Positions 1 through 7,399 of a stretch of DNA of 64,000 bases are shown piece after piece. The stretch is taken from NCBI GenBank assembly GCA_037478855.1, contig JBBFLY010000003.1, forward strand, positions 23,119-87,118. The letters are read 5' to 3'. Position numbers and translations under genes: made by a program. The stretch comes from Rhabdothermincola sp037478855 (GTDB taxonomy: Bacteria > Actinomycetota > Acidimicrobiia > Acidimicrobiales > Acidimicrobilacustridaceae). Under the pieces are notes generated by a model. That model was not told where the DNA came from and made no database searches. It saw nothing but the letters and a program-made list of their open reading frames with translations. Numbering within the stretch: the stretch's first letter is position 1; each line of letters begins with the position of its first letter.

Positions 1-322
1 ACTTCCCGGCTTCGACGTGGGCCTCCGCCCACGACAGCCCGAGGACGTCGGTGAGGAAGCGCTCGGCCAGCCGGTGCCGGCGTACGACGGTCTCGGCGAG
101 CTCGAGCCCCTCCTCGGTGAGGCGGATGGCGCCGCGGTCGACCTCTACCAGACCGGCACCCTCCATGCGCCGGATCATCTCCGAGACCGCCGGCCGAGAC
201 ACCTCGAGGCGCTCGGCGATGCGGGCCTGGATGACGGCCACGTCGTCTTCGCGCAGCTCGTAGATCGCCTCGCAGTACTCCTCGAAGGCCGGGTGCCACT
301 CGGGGGTGCGATAGGTCGCCAT
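1..322 (-). CDS. DtxR/MntR-family metal-dependent regulator (partial, N-terminal part)
   Basis: This is the first ~107 residues of an iron- or manganese-responsive repressor; the C-terminal part lies beyond the window edge. The protein starts MATYRTPEW and carries a winged-helix DNA-binding region (residues ~20-65, with a VSRPAVSEMIRRMEGAG recognition stretch). It then enters the dimerisation/metal-binding segment (RRHRLAERFLTDVLG, WAEAHVEA), which matches the DtxR family closely. The metal ligands cannot all be checked because the gene is cut. The ATG at 320-322 is preceded by a TAGAAT box. It is divergent from the isomerase-like gene at 434. Whether it senses Fe or Mn cannot be told. Confidence 0.85.
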   Translation of the reverse strand, partial: MATYRTPEWHPAFEEYCEAIYELREDDVAVIQARIAERLEVSRPAVSEMIRRMEGAGLVEVDRGAIRLTEEGLELAETVVRRHRLAERFLTDVLGLSWAEAHVEAGK

Positions 323-330
323 CGACGTCG

Positions 331-336
331 ATTCTA
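331..336 (-). promoter_or_regulatory. -10 box (TAGAAT) of the DtxR-type gene
   Basis: TAGAAT on the minus strand lies 8 nt before the ATG at 322. This predicts a transcript that is leaderless or nearly so. It belongs to the TAnnnT-near-start class seen at many genes here. Confidence 0.5.
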
Positions 337-384
337 CGTCCCTGCACCCGATCAGCTCCCGAGCCGGTGGGTGCGTCGGGTGGC

Positions 385-390
385 TACGCT
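385..390 (+). promoter_or_regulatory. possible -10 box (TACGCT) of the isomerase-like gene
   Basis: TACGCT lies 43 nt before the ATG at 434. It uses the same TAnnCT core as other genes in the window, here with a short leader and a GGAGGAG ribosome site before the start. No convincing -35 box is visible. Confidence 0.35.
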
Positions 391-433
391 CGGCCGCAGC
401 AGCGCCGCCGATGGAGCCGATGGAGGAGCCTCG

Positions 434-820
434 ATGCCGAGCCCCGACGAGATCCGTGCGGTCGTCAACCGCTATCTGGAGGCGATGAGCACGAACGACA
501 AGGAGGGCTACGTCGCCCTGTTCGCACCCGATGCCACGATCGAAGACCCCGTCGGGACCGAGGTGCACACCGGACACGACGAGATCCGAGCCTTCTGGGA
601 CCTGGTCCACACGCTCTCCCCATCGATCACGCTCGTGCTGACCGGTCCGCCCCGGGTGGCGGGTCGGGAGGTGGCCTTCCCCATGCAGGCGATCAGCGAG
701 GTGGGTGGCTCGAAGGTGGTCGTGGACATCATCGATGTCTTCGTGCTCGACGACGACTGCCGGATCACCTCGATGCGTGCCTTCTGGGATCCGGCGGAGA
801 TGCGCCCCTACGAGGGTTGA
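434..820 (+). CDS. ketosteroid-isomerase-like SnoaL/NTF2-fold protein
   Basis: The 128-residue single-domain protein resembles bacterial steroid delta5-3-ketoisomerase. Three residues correspond by eye to the KSI catalytic set: Tyr14 (RYLEAM), Asp38 (ATIEDP) and Asp101 (in DIIDVF). The spacing GHDEIRAFW after the Asp38 region also matches. Shifting a double bond in a 3-oxo-delta5 steroid or a similar enolisable ketone is therefore possible, but no other steroid gene lies nearby, so the substrate is unknown. The start at 434 is chosen because GGAGGAG lies just upstream; a longer frame from 17 only runs through the opposing DtxR gene. It is convergent with the response regulator at 855. Confidence 0.8.
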   Translation: MPSPDEIRAVVNRYLEAMSTNDKEGYVALFAPDATIEDPVGTEVHTGHDEIRAFWDLVHTLSPSITLVLTGPPRVAGREVAFPMQAISEVGGSKVVVDIIDVFVLDDDCRITSMRAFWDPAEMRPYEG

Positions 821-824
821 CCTT

Positions 825-841
825 CGACGGGGCGGCCGTCG
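825..841. terminator. weak hairpin between convergent genes
   Basis: CGACGG, a 5-nt loop, then CCGTCG sits between two convergent stops (820 and 855). There is no T-tract, so it is at best a weak shared terminator. Confidence 0.3.
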
Positions 842-854
842 TCACACGGGCTCG

Positions 855-1550
855 TCACGTCGCGTCGATCCCGCGGCGGTCCCGGTGGTAGCGGCTCAGC
901 TTGCCGATCGCAGCCGCAACCCGCAGGTTCACGAGCCGGACCGGCACCCCGAGCTGCGCGGCGACCTCCTCGGCGCGCAGCCCACCTGCGAACTGCGTCA
1001 ACACCTCGATCTCGCCCGGCGTCAGTACCGGGTTGGGGACCGGCCCCCGGCTTCCCGCCTCGAGGTGGTCGATCTCGGCGAGCAGGTGCGCGGCCCAGTC
1101 CTGCGGTGCCACGGCCTCCCCCCGGGCGATCCGGCGCACCACATCGACGACCCGCGCGGCGAGCTCGGCTGCAGGCACGTACCCGCGCGCACCGGCGAGG
1201 ACCCCCTCGGAGCTGCGCCGGTCGTCCGCGCTGGCGGTGAGCAGCACCCGGACGGCCGGGAACGACTCGGCGACGTGCGTGCACACCTCGAGGCCGTCGG
1301 GCTCCTGCAGCTGCAGGTCGATGACGGCGACGCCGGGGACGGCCGAAGCGATGAGCTCGAGCGTGTCGCGCCCCGTCTCACTCACACCGACCAGCTCGAG
1401 GTCCCCGGCGTCGGCGATCCGGTCCACGATCCCTTGGCGCAACCGTGCATCGGTGATCGCAACCACGACGGTGGTCACCACCGCGTCGGGGTCGGTCTGC
1501 GCGGTGCCGCCGGTGCCAGGCTCTGAAAGCTCGTCCATGCCGTCTCCCAT
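855..1550 (-). CDS. orphan NarL/FixJ-type response regulator
   Basis: The 231-residue protein has an N-terminal receiver (residues ~25-140) with a phosphoacceptor Asp in AVIDLQLQEPDG. It ends in a LuxR-type helix-turn-helix (VLTPGEIEVLTQFAGGL, then EEVAAQLGV). The usual pair of acidic residues at the start of the receiver is reduced (VAITDAR). No histidine kinase is nearby. It is the last gene of a minus-strand unit: ABC ATPase, PPOX protein, regulator. It starts 18 nt after the PPOX stop. An alternative start is Met5, which has GGGAG in front of it. Targets are unknown. Confidence 0.8.
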   Translation of the reverse strand: MGDGMDELSEPGTGGTAQTDPDAVVTTVVVAITDARLRQGIVDRIADAGDLELVGVSETGRDTLELIASAVPGVAVIDLQLQEPDGLEVCTHVAESFPAVRVLLTASADDRRSSEGVLAGARGYVPAAELAARVVDVVRRIARGEAVAPQDWAAHLLAEIDHLEAGSRGPVPNPVLTPGEIEVLTQFAGGLRAEEVAAQLGVPVRLVNLRVAAAIGKLSRYHRDRRGIDAT

Positions 1551-1568
1551 CCCGGACCTCGCGCCTGG

Positions 1569-1964
1569 TCAGGCGCGACCGAGCACGCGGTCGACCTCGA
1601 TCTCGATGACCACGCGATCGTCGCGCGCCTTCGGCGGCTGGTAGCGCTCGGTGTACCGGCGCACCCCCTCGGCCACCCGTTCCGGTTCGTCGGTCACGGT
1701 GGCGCGCCCTTCGAGGGTGACCCAGCGGCCTCCGTCGACCTGGCACACCGCGGCGCGCGATCCGGGGTTCGCGCGCAGGTTGAGAGCCTTGCGGCTCGAG
1801 GCGAAGGTGATCACCCGAACCAGCCTGGCGTCGGGGTCCCAGGTGAACGCGATGGCGACCACGTGCGGGCTGCCGTCTGGGCGCAGGGTGGTCAGGGTCC
1901 CGAGGCGACGCTCCTCGAGGAACAGCTGCACGCCTTCGGGGAGATCCGCGGGATCGAGGGCCAC
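1569..1964 (-). CDS. PPOX-class F420-dependent flavin/deazaflavin enzyme (Rv1155-like)
   Basis: This 131-residue split-barrel protein matches the small actinobacterial PPOX family that binds F420 (TIGR03618/Rv1155 type). Typical segments are FLEERRLGTLTTLRPDG, FTWDPDARLVRVITFASSRKA and the WVTLEGRATV strand. Members reduce varied substrates with F420H2, and the physiological substrate is unknown. The GTG start at 1964 is separated from the upstream ABC gene by only 3 nt. Its GGAGG site lies inside the end of that gene, so the two are translationally coupled. Confidence 0.8.
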   Translation of the reverse strand: MALDPADLPEGVQLFLEERRLGTLTTLRPDGSPHVVAIAFTWDPDARLVRVITFASSRKALNLRANPGSRAAVCQVDGGRWVTLEGRATVTDEPERVAEGVRRYTERYQPPKARDDRVVIEIEVDRVLGRA

Positions 1965-1967
1965 GGG

Positions 1968-2732
1968 TCAGCCTCCGAGGTGCTTCATCCGGTCGAGGAC
2001 CCGCTCCGCTGTCGGTTCGTCCATGCTGTCGACCGCCCGGCCGTCGGCGAGAAAGACCACCCGGTCCGCGTGCGCCGCCGCGGCCGGATCGTGCGTGACC
2101 ATCACGATGGTCTGCCCGAGCTCGTCGACCGCACGTCGCATGAAGTCCAGGATCTCAGCGCCGGAGCGGGAGTCGAGGTTGCCGGTGGGTTCGTCGGCGA
2201 AGACGATCTGCGGCTTGCTCGCCAGCGCGCGGGCGACGGCGACCCGCTGCTGCTGACCGCCGGAGAGCTCACCCGGGCGGTGGCGGAGCCGGTCTCCCAG
2301 GCCCACGGTTTCGATCACCCGGTCCAAGTGGTCGCGATCGGGCTCGCGGCCGGCGAGGTCGAGCGGGAGGGTGATGTTCTCCTCCGCGGTCAGGGTCGGG
2401 ACCAGGTTGAACGCCTGGAAGACGAAGCCGACCGTGTCGCGTCTGAGGATCGTGAGCTGCTTGTCGTCGAGCTGTGAGAGGTCCACGTCACCGATGAACG
2501 CCCGGCCGGAGGTCAGTCGGTCGAGGCCTGCGACGCAGTGCATCAAAGTCGACTTCCCCGACCCCGAGGGGCCCATGATCGCGGTGAACCGACCCTGTTC
2601 GAACCCCACGCTGATCCCGTCGAGCGCGCGCACCGCGGTGTCGCCGCGGCCGTAGATCCGCACCGCGTCGGTCGTCCCGGCGGCGATGTCGGTGGGCTCG
2701 GGACGGGAGGTGGTCGTCTCGACGGCGGTCAT
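1968..2732 (-). CDS. ABC transporter ATPase, LolD/MacB type, without adjacent permease
   Basis: The 254-residue nucleotide-binding subunit carries Walker A (GPSGSGKST), the Q-loop region (VGFVFQAFNLVP), the signature LSGGQQQR, Walker B (IVFADEPTGNLDS) and the H-loop (MVTHD). The sequence type is that of ATPases pairing with FtsX/MacB-like permeases. The N-terminus has a ~25-residue extension. No permease gene is next to it: upstream is a divergent gene and downstream are PPOX and regulator genes, so its partner must be elsewhere. A TAGGCT box 7 nt before the ATG suggests leaderless transcription. Confidence 0.9.
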   Translation of the reverse strand: MTAVETTTSRPEPTDIAAGTTDAVRIYGRGDTAVRALDGISVGFEQGRFTAIMGPSGSGKSTLMHCVAGLDRLTSGRAFIGDVDLSQLDDKQLTILRRDTVGFVFQAFNLVPTLTAEENITLPLDLAGREPDRDHLDRVIETVGLGDRLRHRPGELSGGQQQRVAVARALASKPQIVFADEPTGNLDSRSGAEILDFMRRAVDELGQTIVMVTHDPAAAAHADRVVFLADGRAVDSMDEPTAERVLDRMKHLGG

Positions 2733-2739
2733 CAGGCGC

Positions 2740-2745
2740 AGCCTA
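2740..2745 (-). promoter_or_regulatory. -10 box (TAGGCT), leaderless promoter of the ABC gene
   Basis: TAGGCT ends 7 nt before the ATG at 2732 on the minus strand, the spacing expected if transcription starts at the start codon. Confidence 0.55.
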
Positions 2746-2769
2746 GGGGTTGTTCGCGGCTCGCCGGTC

Positions 2770-2811
2770 TGCTGGCCGTGCCGACGTCCCGGGATGCTGG
2801 CCGTGCCGACG
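2770..2811. repeat. 17-bp direct repeat around an 8-bp palindrome
   Basis: TGCTGGCCGTGCCGACG occurs at 2770-2786 and again at 2795-2811. The copies are separated by the perfect palindrome TCCCGGGA (2787-2794). It lies in the divergent promoter region between the ABC gene and the cyclase gene. A dimeric regulator site or a small tandem duplication are both possible. Confidence 0.7.
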
Positions 2812-2867
2812 CACGCCGGCGACCACCCGGTGCCCGGAGCCCCGGCACCTCACCGATCGCGGCACCG

Positions 2868-2873
2868 TATGCT
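2868..2873 (+). promoter_or_regulatory. -10 box (TATGCT), leaderless promoter of the cyclase gene
   Basis: TATGCT is followed by exactly 6 nt and then the ATG at 2880. The GCGGGG spacer could also act as a weak ribosome site. Confidence 0.5.
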
Positions 2874-2879
2874 GCGGGG

Positions 2880-5795
2880 ATGACCTGCCCCGCGTGCGGC
2901 GCAAGCGTGGCGGACGACGCGCGCTTCTGCTCGTCGTGCGGTCATGCGCTCCACCGGCGTAGCGACGAGCGTCGGGTGGCCACCGTGCTGTTCGCGGATC
3001 TGGTGGGCTTCACCAGCTTTTCGGAGCAACGTGACCCCGAGCAGGTCAAGAACCTGGTCGACTCCTGCTTCGAGCGACTGGTGCAGGACATCGACCAGTT
3101 CGGTGGCCGGGTCGACAAGATCATCGGTGACGCCATCCTGGCGCTCTTCGGTGCGCCGATCGCACATGAGGATGACGCCGAGCGTGCGGTGCGGGCTGCG
3201 TTGCGCATGCAGGAGACCGTGTCGTCGTACCGGGATGCCACCGGCGCCGGCGTGCAGCTGCGCATCGGGGTCAACACCGGGGAGGTGCTGGTCGGCTCGC
3301 TGCGCGTGGGCGGTGAGTACACGGCGATGGGCGACGCGGTGAACATCGCCGAGCGGCTGCAGGCCTTCGCCCGTCCAGGATCGGTGGTGGTCGGTCCGGC
3401 CACCTATGCCGCCACACGACACGTGATCGCCTACCGGTCGCTCGGCGCGGTGACCCCGAAGGGACGTGAGGAACCGGTCGACGCGTGGGAAGCGGTCGCC
3501 ACGCTCCTGCCTCCGGGATACCGGCCGAAGCGTGTGCAGACCCCCCTCGTCGGGCGTGACCCGGAAGTCGGTCTGCTGACCCACGTGGTCGATGCGGCGT
3601 CCACACACCGGCGCGCGCAGCTGGTGGTGCTGGTGGGGGAGGCGGGGGTTGGCAAGAGCCGACTCGCCCAGGAGGTCGCCGATCGGGCCCGGCGGTCCTG
3701 GGGCGCAGTCGTCTACGAAGGGCGCTGCGTGCCCTACGGCGAGGCGAACGTGTGGTGGCCGGTCGCCGAGGCGCTGCGCCAGGCGTGTGGGGTCGCAGCC
3801 GACGATCCGCTCGCGGTGGCCTCGGAGCGCTGTCGGGCTGCGGTGTCGAGCGTGACGGGGGTGTCGGCCTCCGATCCCGACGTGGTGCGGGTCGTCAACG
3901 GCCTCCTGCTCCTGATGGGCTACGAGGTCCCGTTGCGTGAGATCGACGTGCAGCGGGCCCGGGAGGAGGCCGTTCGTGCGGTCGTCGACTTCATCGGAGC
4001 CGCGGCACGGCAGCATCCCGTCGTCCTCGTCCTCTCCGATCTCCACTGGGCCGACGATGTGGTGCTCGAGCTGCTCGACGTGCTCGTTGATCGGCTCTGT
4101 CGGTCCCCGCTGATCGTGGTCGGCACCGCTCGTCACGAGTTGCATCAGCGCTGGCGGATCCCCGCCGGTCGGCACAACAACGTGGTGCTCAACCTCGACC
4201 CGCTGGATCGCGACGCGACCGCTGCGTTGCTCGACGCCCTCGTCGGCCGCGAGCTGACGGCCGATCTCCGTGAGCGACTCCTCGACCGCAGCGGTGGGAA
4301 CCCCTTCTTCCTCGAGGAGCTGGTCGCACTGGTCACGGCGACCGAGGGGTCGGTGGGGGTGGCGACCGACGCGGACGAGGTGATCGTCGAGCTGCCGGAC
4401 ACCCTGCGGGGACTGGTCGCGGCCCGCATCGACAGCCTGGCGCCGGCCGAGCGGGCCACGCTCGAGGATGCGGCCGTGTGGGGGCGCAGCGGGCCCGTCG
4501 AGGCGCTCGAGCGGATGGCGGAGGCGATCCGCGGCGCGCAGCTCGGACGGGTCCTCGATGCGCTCGTCGACCGGGAGATCCTCGTCGTGGAGGGCTCCCG
4601 CTGGTCGTTCCGCTCGGATCTGATCCGTGAGGTTGCCTACAGCACCCTCACCAAGGCCGAGCGAGCCAAGCGCCACCATGGCATCGCCGCGTACCTCGAG
4701 CGGACCTCGCCCGATCGCGGGGAAGCCAGTGAGCGCACGGTCGACGTGATCGCCTACCACTATGCGGCCGCGGCGGAGCTCGTGCAGGAGCTGGGCACGG
4801 TCGACCAGATCCCGCCGGACATCACGAGCCGTGCCCTCGACTGGTTGGAGGAGGCCGGTCGGCGAGCGCAGGTCTCTCAGGTGTTCACGGTGGCGCAGCG
4901 CCTGTACAGCCGTGCGATCTCACTGGTCGGGGAGGTCGGTGACGACCCCGACCAGCAGGCGAGGCATGTTCGGTTGCTGTTGGGACGTGCCAAGGCGGAG
5001 GCGGGTCTCCGACAGCTGGAGGGCGCCCGATTCGACGTCGAGCGCGCCATGGCGCTTGCCGGAGCGCTTGGCGACCGGCACGCGGAGGCCAGGGCGATGC
5101 TGGTGCGGGGTGACATCGAGCAGAAGGCGGGCCAGCTGGAGCAGGCGGTGACGACGCTCGGTGAAGCCGAAGCCCGTTTCGCCGAGCTGGGCGACACCCG
5201 GGAGATGGCGGAGGCGCTTCGCCAGCGGGGCATGACCTACCTGTTCCAGGGCGCGAACGTCGAGGCTGAGCGGTGCATCTCGGGTGCCCTGGCCGCGTAC
5301 CGGTCGCTCGGTGATCGCCGGGGTGAGGCGTGGGCGCTGCAGAACCTCGCCTGGATCTCCTACATCGAGGGTCGGGCGGGAGAGGCGGAGGAGAGACTCG
5401 GCGCATCGGCTGAGCTGTTCACCTCCTTGGGTGACGAGGGAGGACTCGCCTGGGCGCTCGGCCTGCTCGCGTTCGTGCGCTTCCACCAGGGTCGACACCG
5501 CGAGGCTGAGGAGCTGGGCACCCGGGTCCTGGCACAGGTGCACGAGCGGGGCGACCGCTGGGGCGAGGGGATGATGCTGCTGCTGATGGCCTCGGTGGCG
5601 CTGTGGTCCGGGCGGGCGGAGCGCGCCATCGAGCCGGCTGCCCGTGCCCGCGAGCTGTTCGAGGCGATCGCGGATGTCCAGGCAGCGGCACAGGCCGACG
5701 TCATGTACGGGCGCTGCCTGGTGACCGCAGGTCGCGTCGCCGAGGGCCTGGCGGTCCTCAGGTCGGCGATGGATCGCGCCGCACAGGCCTTCTAG
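2880..5795 (+). CDS. zinc-ribbon / class III adenylate cyclase / AAA / TPR signalling protein (cut by in-frame TAG)
   Basis: The 971-residue multidomain protein has, in order: a zinc ribbon (Cys3, 6, 17, 20); a class III nucleotide cyclase domain (~residues 32-205) with metal Asp40 and Asp84 and the Asn155/Arg159 pair in AVNIAERL; an AAA/STAND ATPase (Walker A GEAGVGKS at 253-260, Walker B-like VVLVLSDLHWAD); then TPR-like helical repeats to the end. The catalytic residues look complete, so cAMP synthesis is plausible. The frame stops at TAG 5793-5795, yet the same frame continues with 218 more codons of TPR-like sequence to 6452. The gene is thus a recently broken ~1190-residue protein, a readthrough/reinitiation case, or a sequencing error. 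Start 2880 is chosen because the zinc ribbon begins there. Confidence 0.85.
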   Translation: MTCPACGASVADDARFCSSCGHALHRRSDERRVATVLFADLVGFTSFSEQRDPEQVKNLVDSCFERLVQDIDQFGGRVDKIIGDAILALFGAPIAHEDDAERAVRAALRMQETVSSYRDATGAGVQLRIGVNTGEVLVGSLRVGGEYTAMGDAVNIAERLQAFARPGSVVVGPATYAATRHVIAYRSLGAVTPKGREEPVDAWEAVATLLPPGYRPKRVQTPLVGRDPEVGLLTHVVDAASTHRRAQLVVLVGEAGVGKSRLAQEVADRARRSWGAVVYEGRCVPYGEANVWWPVAEALRQACGVAADDPLAVASERCRAAVSSVTGVSASDPDVVRVVNGLLLLMGYEVPLREIDVQRAREEAVRAVVDFIGAAARQHPVVLVLSDLHWADDVVLELLDVLVDRLCRSPLIVVGTARHELHQRWRIPAGRHNNVVLNLDPLDRDATAALLDALVGRELTADLRERLLDRSGGNPFFLEELVALVTATEGSVGVATDADEVIVELPDTLRGLVAARIDSLAPAERATLEDAAVWGRSGPVEALERMAEAIRGAQLGRVLDALVDREILVVEGSRWSFRSDLIREVAYSTLTKAERAKRHHGIAAYLERTSPDRGEASERTVDVIAYHYAAAAELVQELGTVDQIPPDITSRALDWLEEAGRRAQVSQVFTVAQRLYSRAISLVGEVGDDPDQQARHVRLLLGRAKAEAGLRQLEGARFDVERAMALAGALGDRHAEARAMLVRGDIEQKAGQLEQAVTTLGEAEARFAELGDTREMAEALRQRGMTYLFQGANVEAERCISGALAAYRSLGDRRGEAWALQNLAWISYIEGRAGEAEERLGASAELFTSLGDEGGLAWALGLLAFVRFHQGRHREAEELGTRVLAQVHERGDRWGEGMMLLLMASVALWSGRAERAIEPAARARELFEAIADVQAAAQADVMYGRCLVTAGRVAEGLAVLRSAMDRAAQAF

Positions 5796-5798
5796 GCG

Positions 5799-6452
5799 AT
5801 GGGGGCCCGTGCCGCGGTGGCCACGGGTCTGGCCAACTCAGCGGTGCAGATCGGCGATCCCGAGCTCGCCGGCGGCGCGCTGGCTGCGCTGGCGACCTCG
5901 ACGGGTTTCGAGCCGGGAATCGGCGTGACGGAGCGGGTGGTGGCCGACGGGATGACGTCGCTGCAGCTCGGGGACGTGGAGGGGGCTCTCGCGCGGCTCG
6001 TGCCGGTTGCCGGTGATGGGGACGACGAGGTCACATCACCGTACGCGCAGAGCGCGTTGGTGCTGGCGTTGGCGGCTGCCGGCCGTCGCCGGGAGGCTGA
6101 GCAGTGGCATGCGAGGATCGAAGCCCGACCGGAGGCCACCTACCTCGACCGGGCCATGTCACGGCTGGGTGTGGAGCTGGTTCGCGCTCGCGATGGCGAC
6201 GAAGGGACGGCTGAGCGACTCGGGGCGCTCATCGCCGATCTCGATGGCACCGATGATCGAGTCGCCCCGGCGGTGGCTCGTCTCGTCGAGGCGATGGTCC
6301 TCGAGGCGCTCAGGCTTCCTACGAGCGAGCTGGCGAGGCAGCTCGCTGAGCAGCGCCTCGAGGACCTCGGGATCTCGGCTGAGGGGTGGCGAACGATCGG
6401 CCGGTTGGCGTTGCAGGCGGATCCTGCGCCGCTGCGTGACCCCGTTGTGTGA
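5799..6452 (+). CDS. C-terminal TPR part of the cyclase/AAA/TPR protein, downstream of the in-frame stop
   Basis: This 217-residue piece starts at an ATG one codon after the TAG of the upstream gene and in the same reading frame. Its content (GLANSAVQIGDPELAGG, then Ala/Arg-rich helical pairs such as LVLALAAAGRRREAEQWHARIE) continues the TPR pattern without a gap. No ribosome site is visible, so expression would need readthrough or termination-reinitiation at TAGGCGATG. Alone it has no catalytic motif. I regard 2880-6452 as one ancestral gene. Confidence 0.75.
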   Translation: MGARAAVATGLANSAVQIGDPELAGGALAALATSTGFEPGIGVTERVVADGMTSLQLGDVEGALARLVPVAGDGDDEVTSPYAQSALVLALAAAGRRREAEQWHARIEARPEATYLDRAMSRLGVELVRARDGDEGTAERLGALIADLDGTDDRVAPAVARLVEAMVLEALRLPTSELARQLAEQRLEDLGISAEGWRTIGRLALQADPAPLRDPVV

Positions 6453-6470
6453 GCGCGGCGGGTGCGCTCA
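6450..6470. terminator. hairpin carrying both convergent stop codons
   Basis: TGAGCGC, a 7-nt loop, then GCGCTCA. The left end is the TGA of the plus-strand gene and the right end is the reverse of the TGA of the peroxiredoxin gene. There is no T-tract on either side, so its strength as a bidirectional terminator is uncertain. Confidence 0.4.
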
Positions 6471-7103
6471 ACGGTTCGGCTGTGGCGTGACCCGCAGGTA
6501 GGGCTTGAGCGTCGTGAACCCTCGGGGGAAGAGCTCCTTGGCTTCGTCATCGGAGAGGGATGCGAGCACGATCACGTCGTCACCGTCCCGCCAGTTCGCT
6601 GGCGTGGCGACCTTGTAGTTGTCGGTGAGCTGGAGCGAATCGATGACTCGGAGGAGCTCTTCGAAGTTTCGACCCGTGCTCGCCGGGTAGGTGAGGGTCA
6701 ACCGGACCTTGTTGGCTGGGTCGATGACGAACACGGACCTGACGGTCAAGGTGTCGTTCGCGTTCGGGTGGATCATGTCGTAGAGGCGGGCGACCTCGCC
6801 GTCAGGGTCGGCGATCATCGGGAAGTTCGGTGCGTGCCCCTGCGTCTGCTCGATGTCCTTGCTCCACTCCAGGTGCGCATCGAGGGGGTCGACGCTCAGG
6901 CCGATGACCTTCACGTTGCGCTTGTCGAACTCGTCCTTGATGGAGGCCACATATCCCAGCTCGGTGGTGCACACCGGTGTGAAGTCCTTGGGATGGGAGA
7001 ACAGCACCGCCCAACTGTCGCCCTTCCAGGCATGGAAGTCGATGGGGCCTTCGGTGGTGTCGGCCTGGAAGTTCGGGGCGGTGTCACCGAGTCGGATTGC
7101 CAT
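6468..7103 (-). CDS. 1-Cys peroxiredoxin (Prx6 type)
   Basis: The 211-residue thiol peroxidase reduces H2O2 and organic hydroperoxides. The peroxidatic Cys45 sits in PKDFTPVCTTE, and the extended C-terminal domain (DNYKVATPANW, LKPYLRVTPQP) is typical of the Prx6 subfamily. Cys45 is the only cysteine in the protein, so resolution must come from an external thiol. It is single-cistron: convergent with the cyclase gene, with its own upstream TATCCT box and a palindrome over the -35 region. Confidence 0.95.
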   Translation of the reverse strand: MAIRLGDTAPNFQADTTEGPIDFHAWKGDSWAVLFSHPKDFTPVCTTELGYVASIKDEFDKRNVKVIGLSVDPLDAHLEWSKDIEQTQGHAPNFPMIADPDGEVARLYDMIHPNANDTLTVRSVFVIDPANKVRLTLTYPASTGRNFEELLRVIDSLQLTDNYKVATPANWRDGDDVIVLASLSDDEAKELFPRGFTTLKPYLRVTPQPNR

Positions 7104-7157
7104 AGGTGGTTCCCCTTCATCTGTTGAGTCCTGAGGATCTGGGCTGAAGATGAAGAG

Positions 7158-7201
7158 AGGATACGGCGCCGAGCCTGGAATCCCGACAGATCTGGTCGGG
7201 A
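7158..7201 (-). promoter_or_regulatory. peroxiredoxin promoter with palindromic operator candidate
   Basis: On the minus strand TATCCT (7158-7163) is a plausible -10 box. Seventeen nt upstream, where a -35 would lie, is a palindrome (7181-7201): TCCCGAC, centre AGATCTG, GTCGGGA. The position suggests a regulator site, possibly redox-linked given the gene, but the regulator is unknown. Confidence 0.4.
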
Positions 7202-7294
7202 AGTCGCTGACTCCGGAACACCCGGCCTGCGACCGGGTGGTGCGTCGACTTGCGGCTGCCGTTGGCGGCTCCGGTCGGAGAGGGCCGAAAACGA

Positions 7295-7323
7295 CCGAGA
7301 GGGCCCTTTGAGGGCCCTCTCGG
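7295..7323 (-). terminator. intrinsic terminator of the HBHA-like gene
   Basis: A perfect 12-bp stem (CCGAGAGGGCCC / GGGCCCTCTCGG) with a 5-nt loop is followed on the minus strand by TCGTTTTC. It lies 77 nt after the HBHA-like stop. A second hairpin (GGAGGCC/GGCCTCC, 7348-7368) and a 14-nt direct repeat (CCTCCGGCGGGGGG at 7328 and 7364) lie between the gene and this stem. Confidence 0.7.
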
Positions 7324-7399
7324 GAGACCTCCGGCGGGGGGGCACCAGGAGGCCTGGACGGGGCCTCCGGCGGGGGGAGCGCCGGGGCCCAGGGGGATC

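Noticed and set aside
2538..2879. N-terminal extension of the cyclase gene upstream of 2880
   Set aside because: It runs antisense through the ABC gene and across the intergenic repeat. The zinc ribbon starts exactly at the ATG at 2880, which has a TATGCT box 6 nt upstream.
2850..4760. 636-codon open frame on the minus strand opposite the cyclase gene
   Set aside because: It mirrors the codon bias of the plus-strand gene and has no recognisable domain. Similar long antisense frames at 16342-19017, 19996-21567, 40207-41655, 42012-43832 and 50625-52394 are shadows for the same reason.
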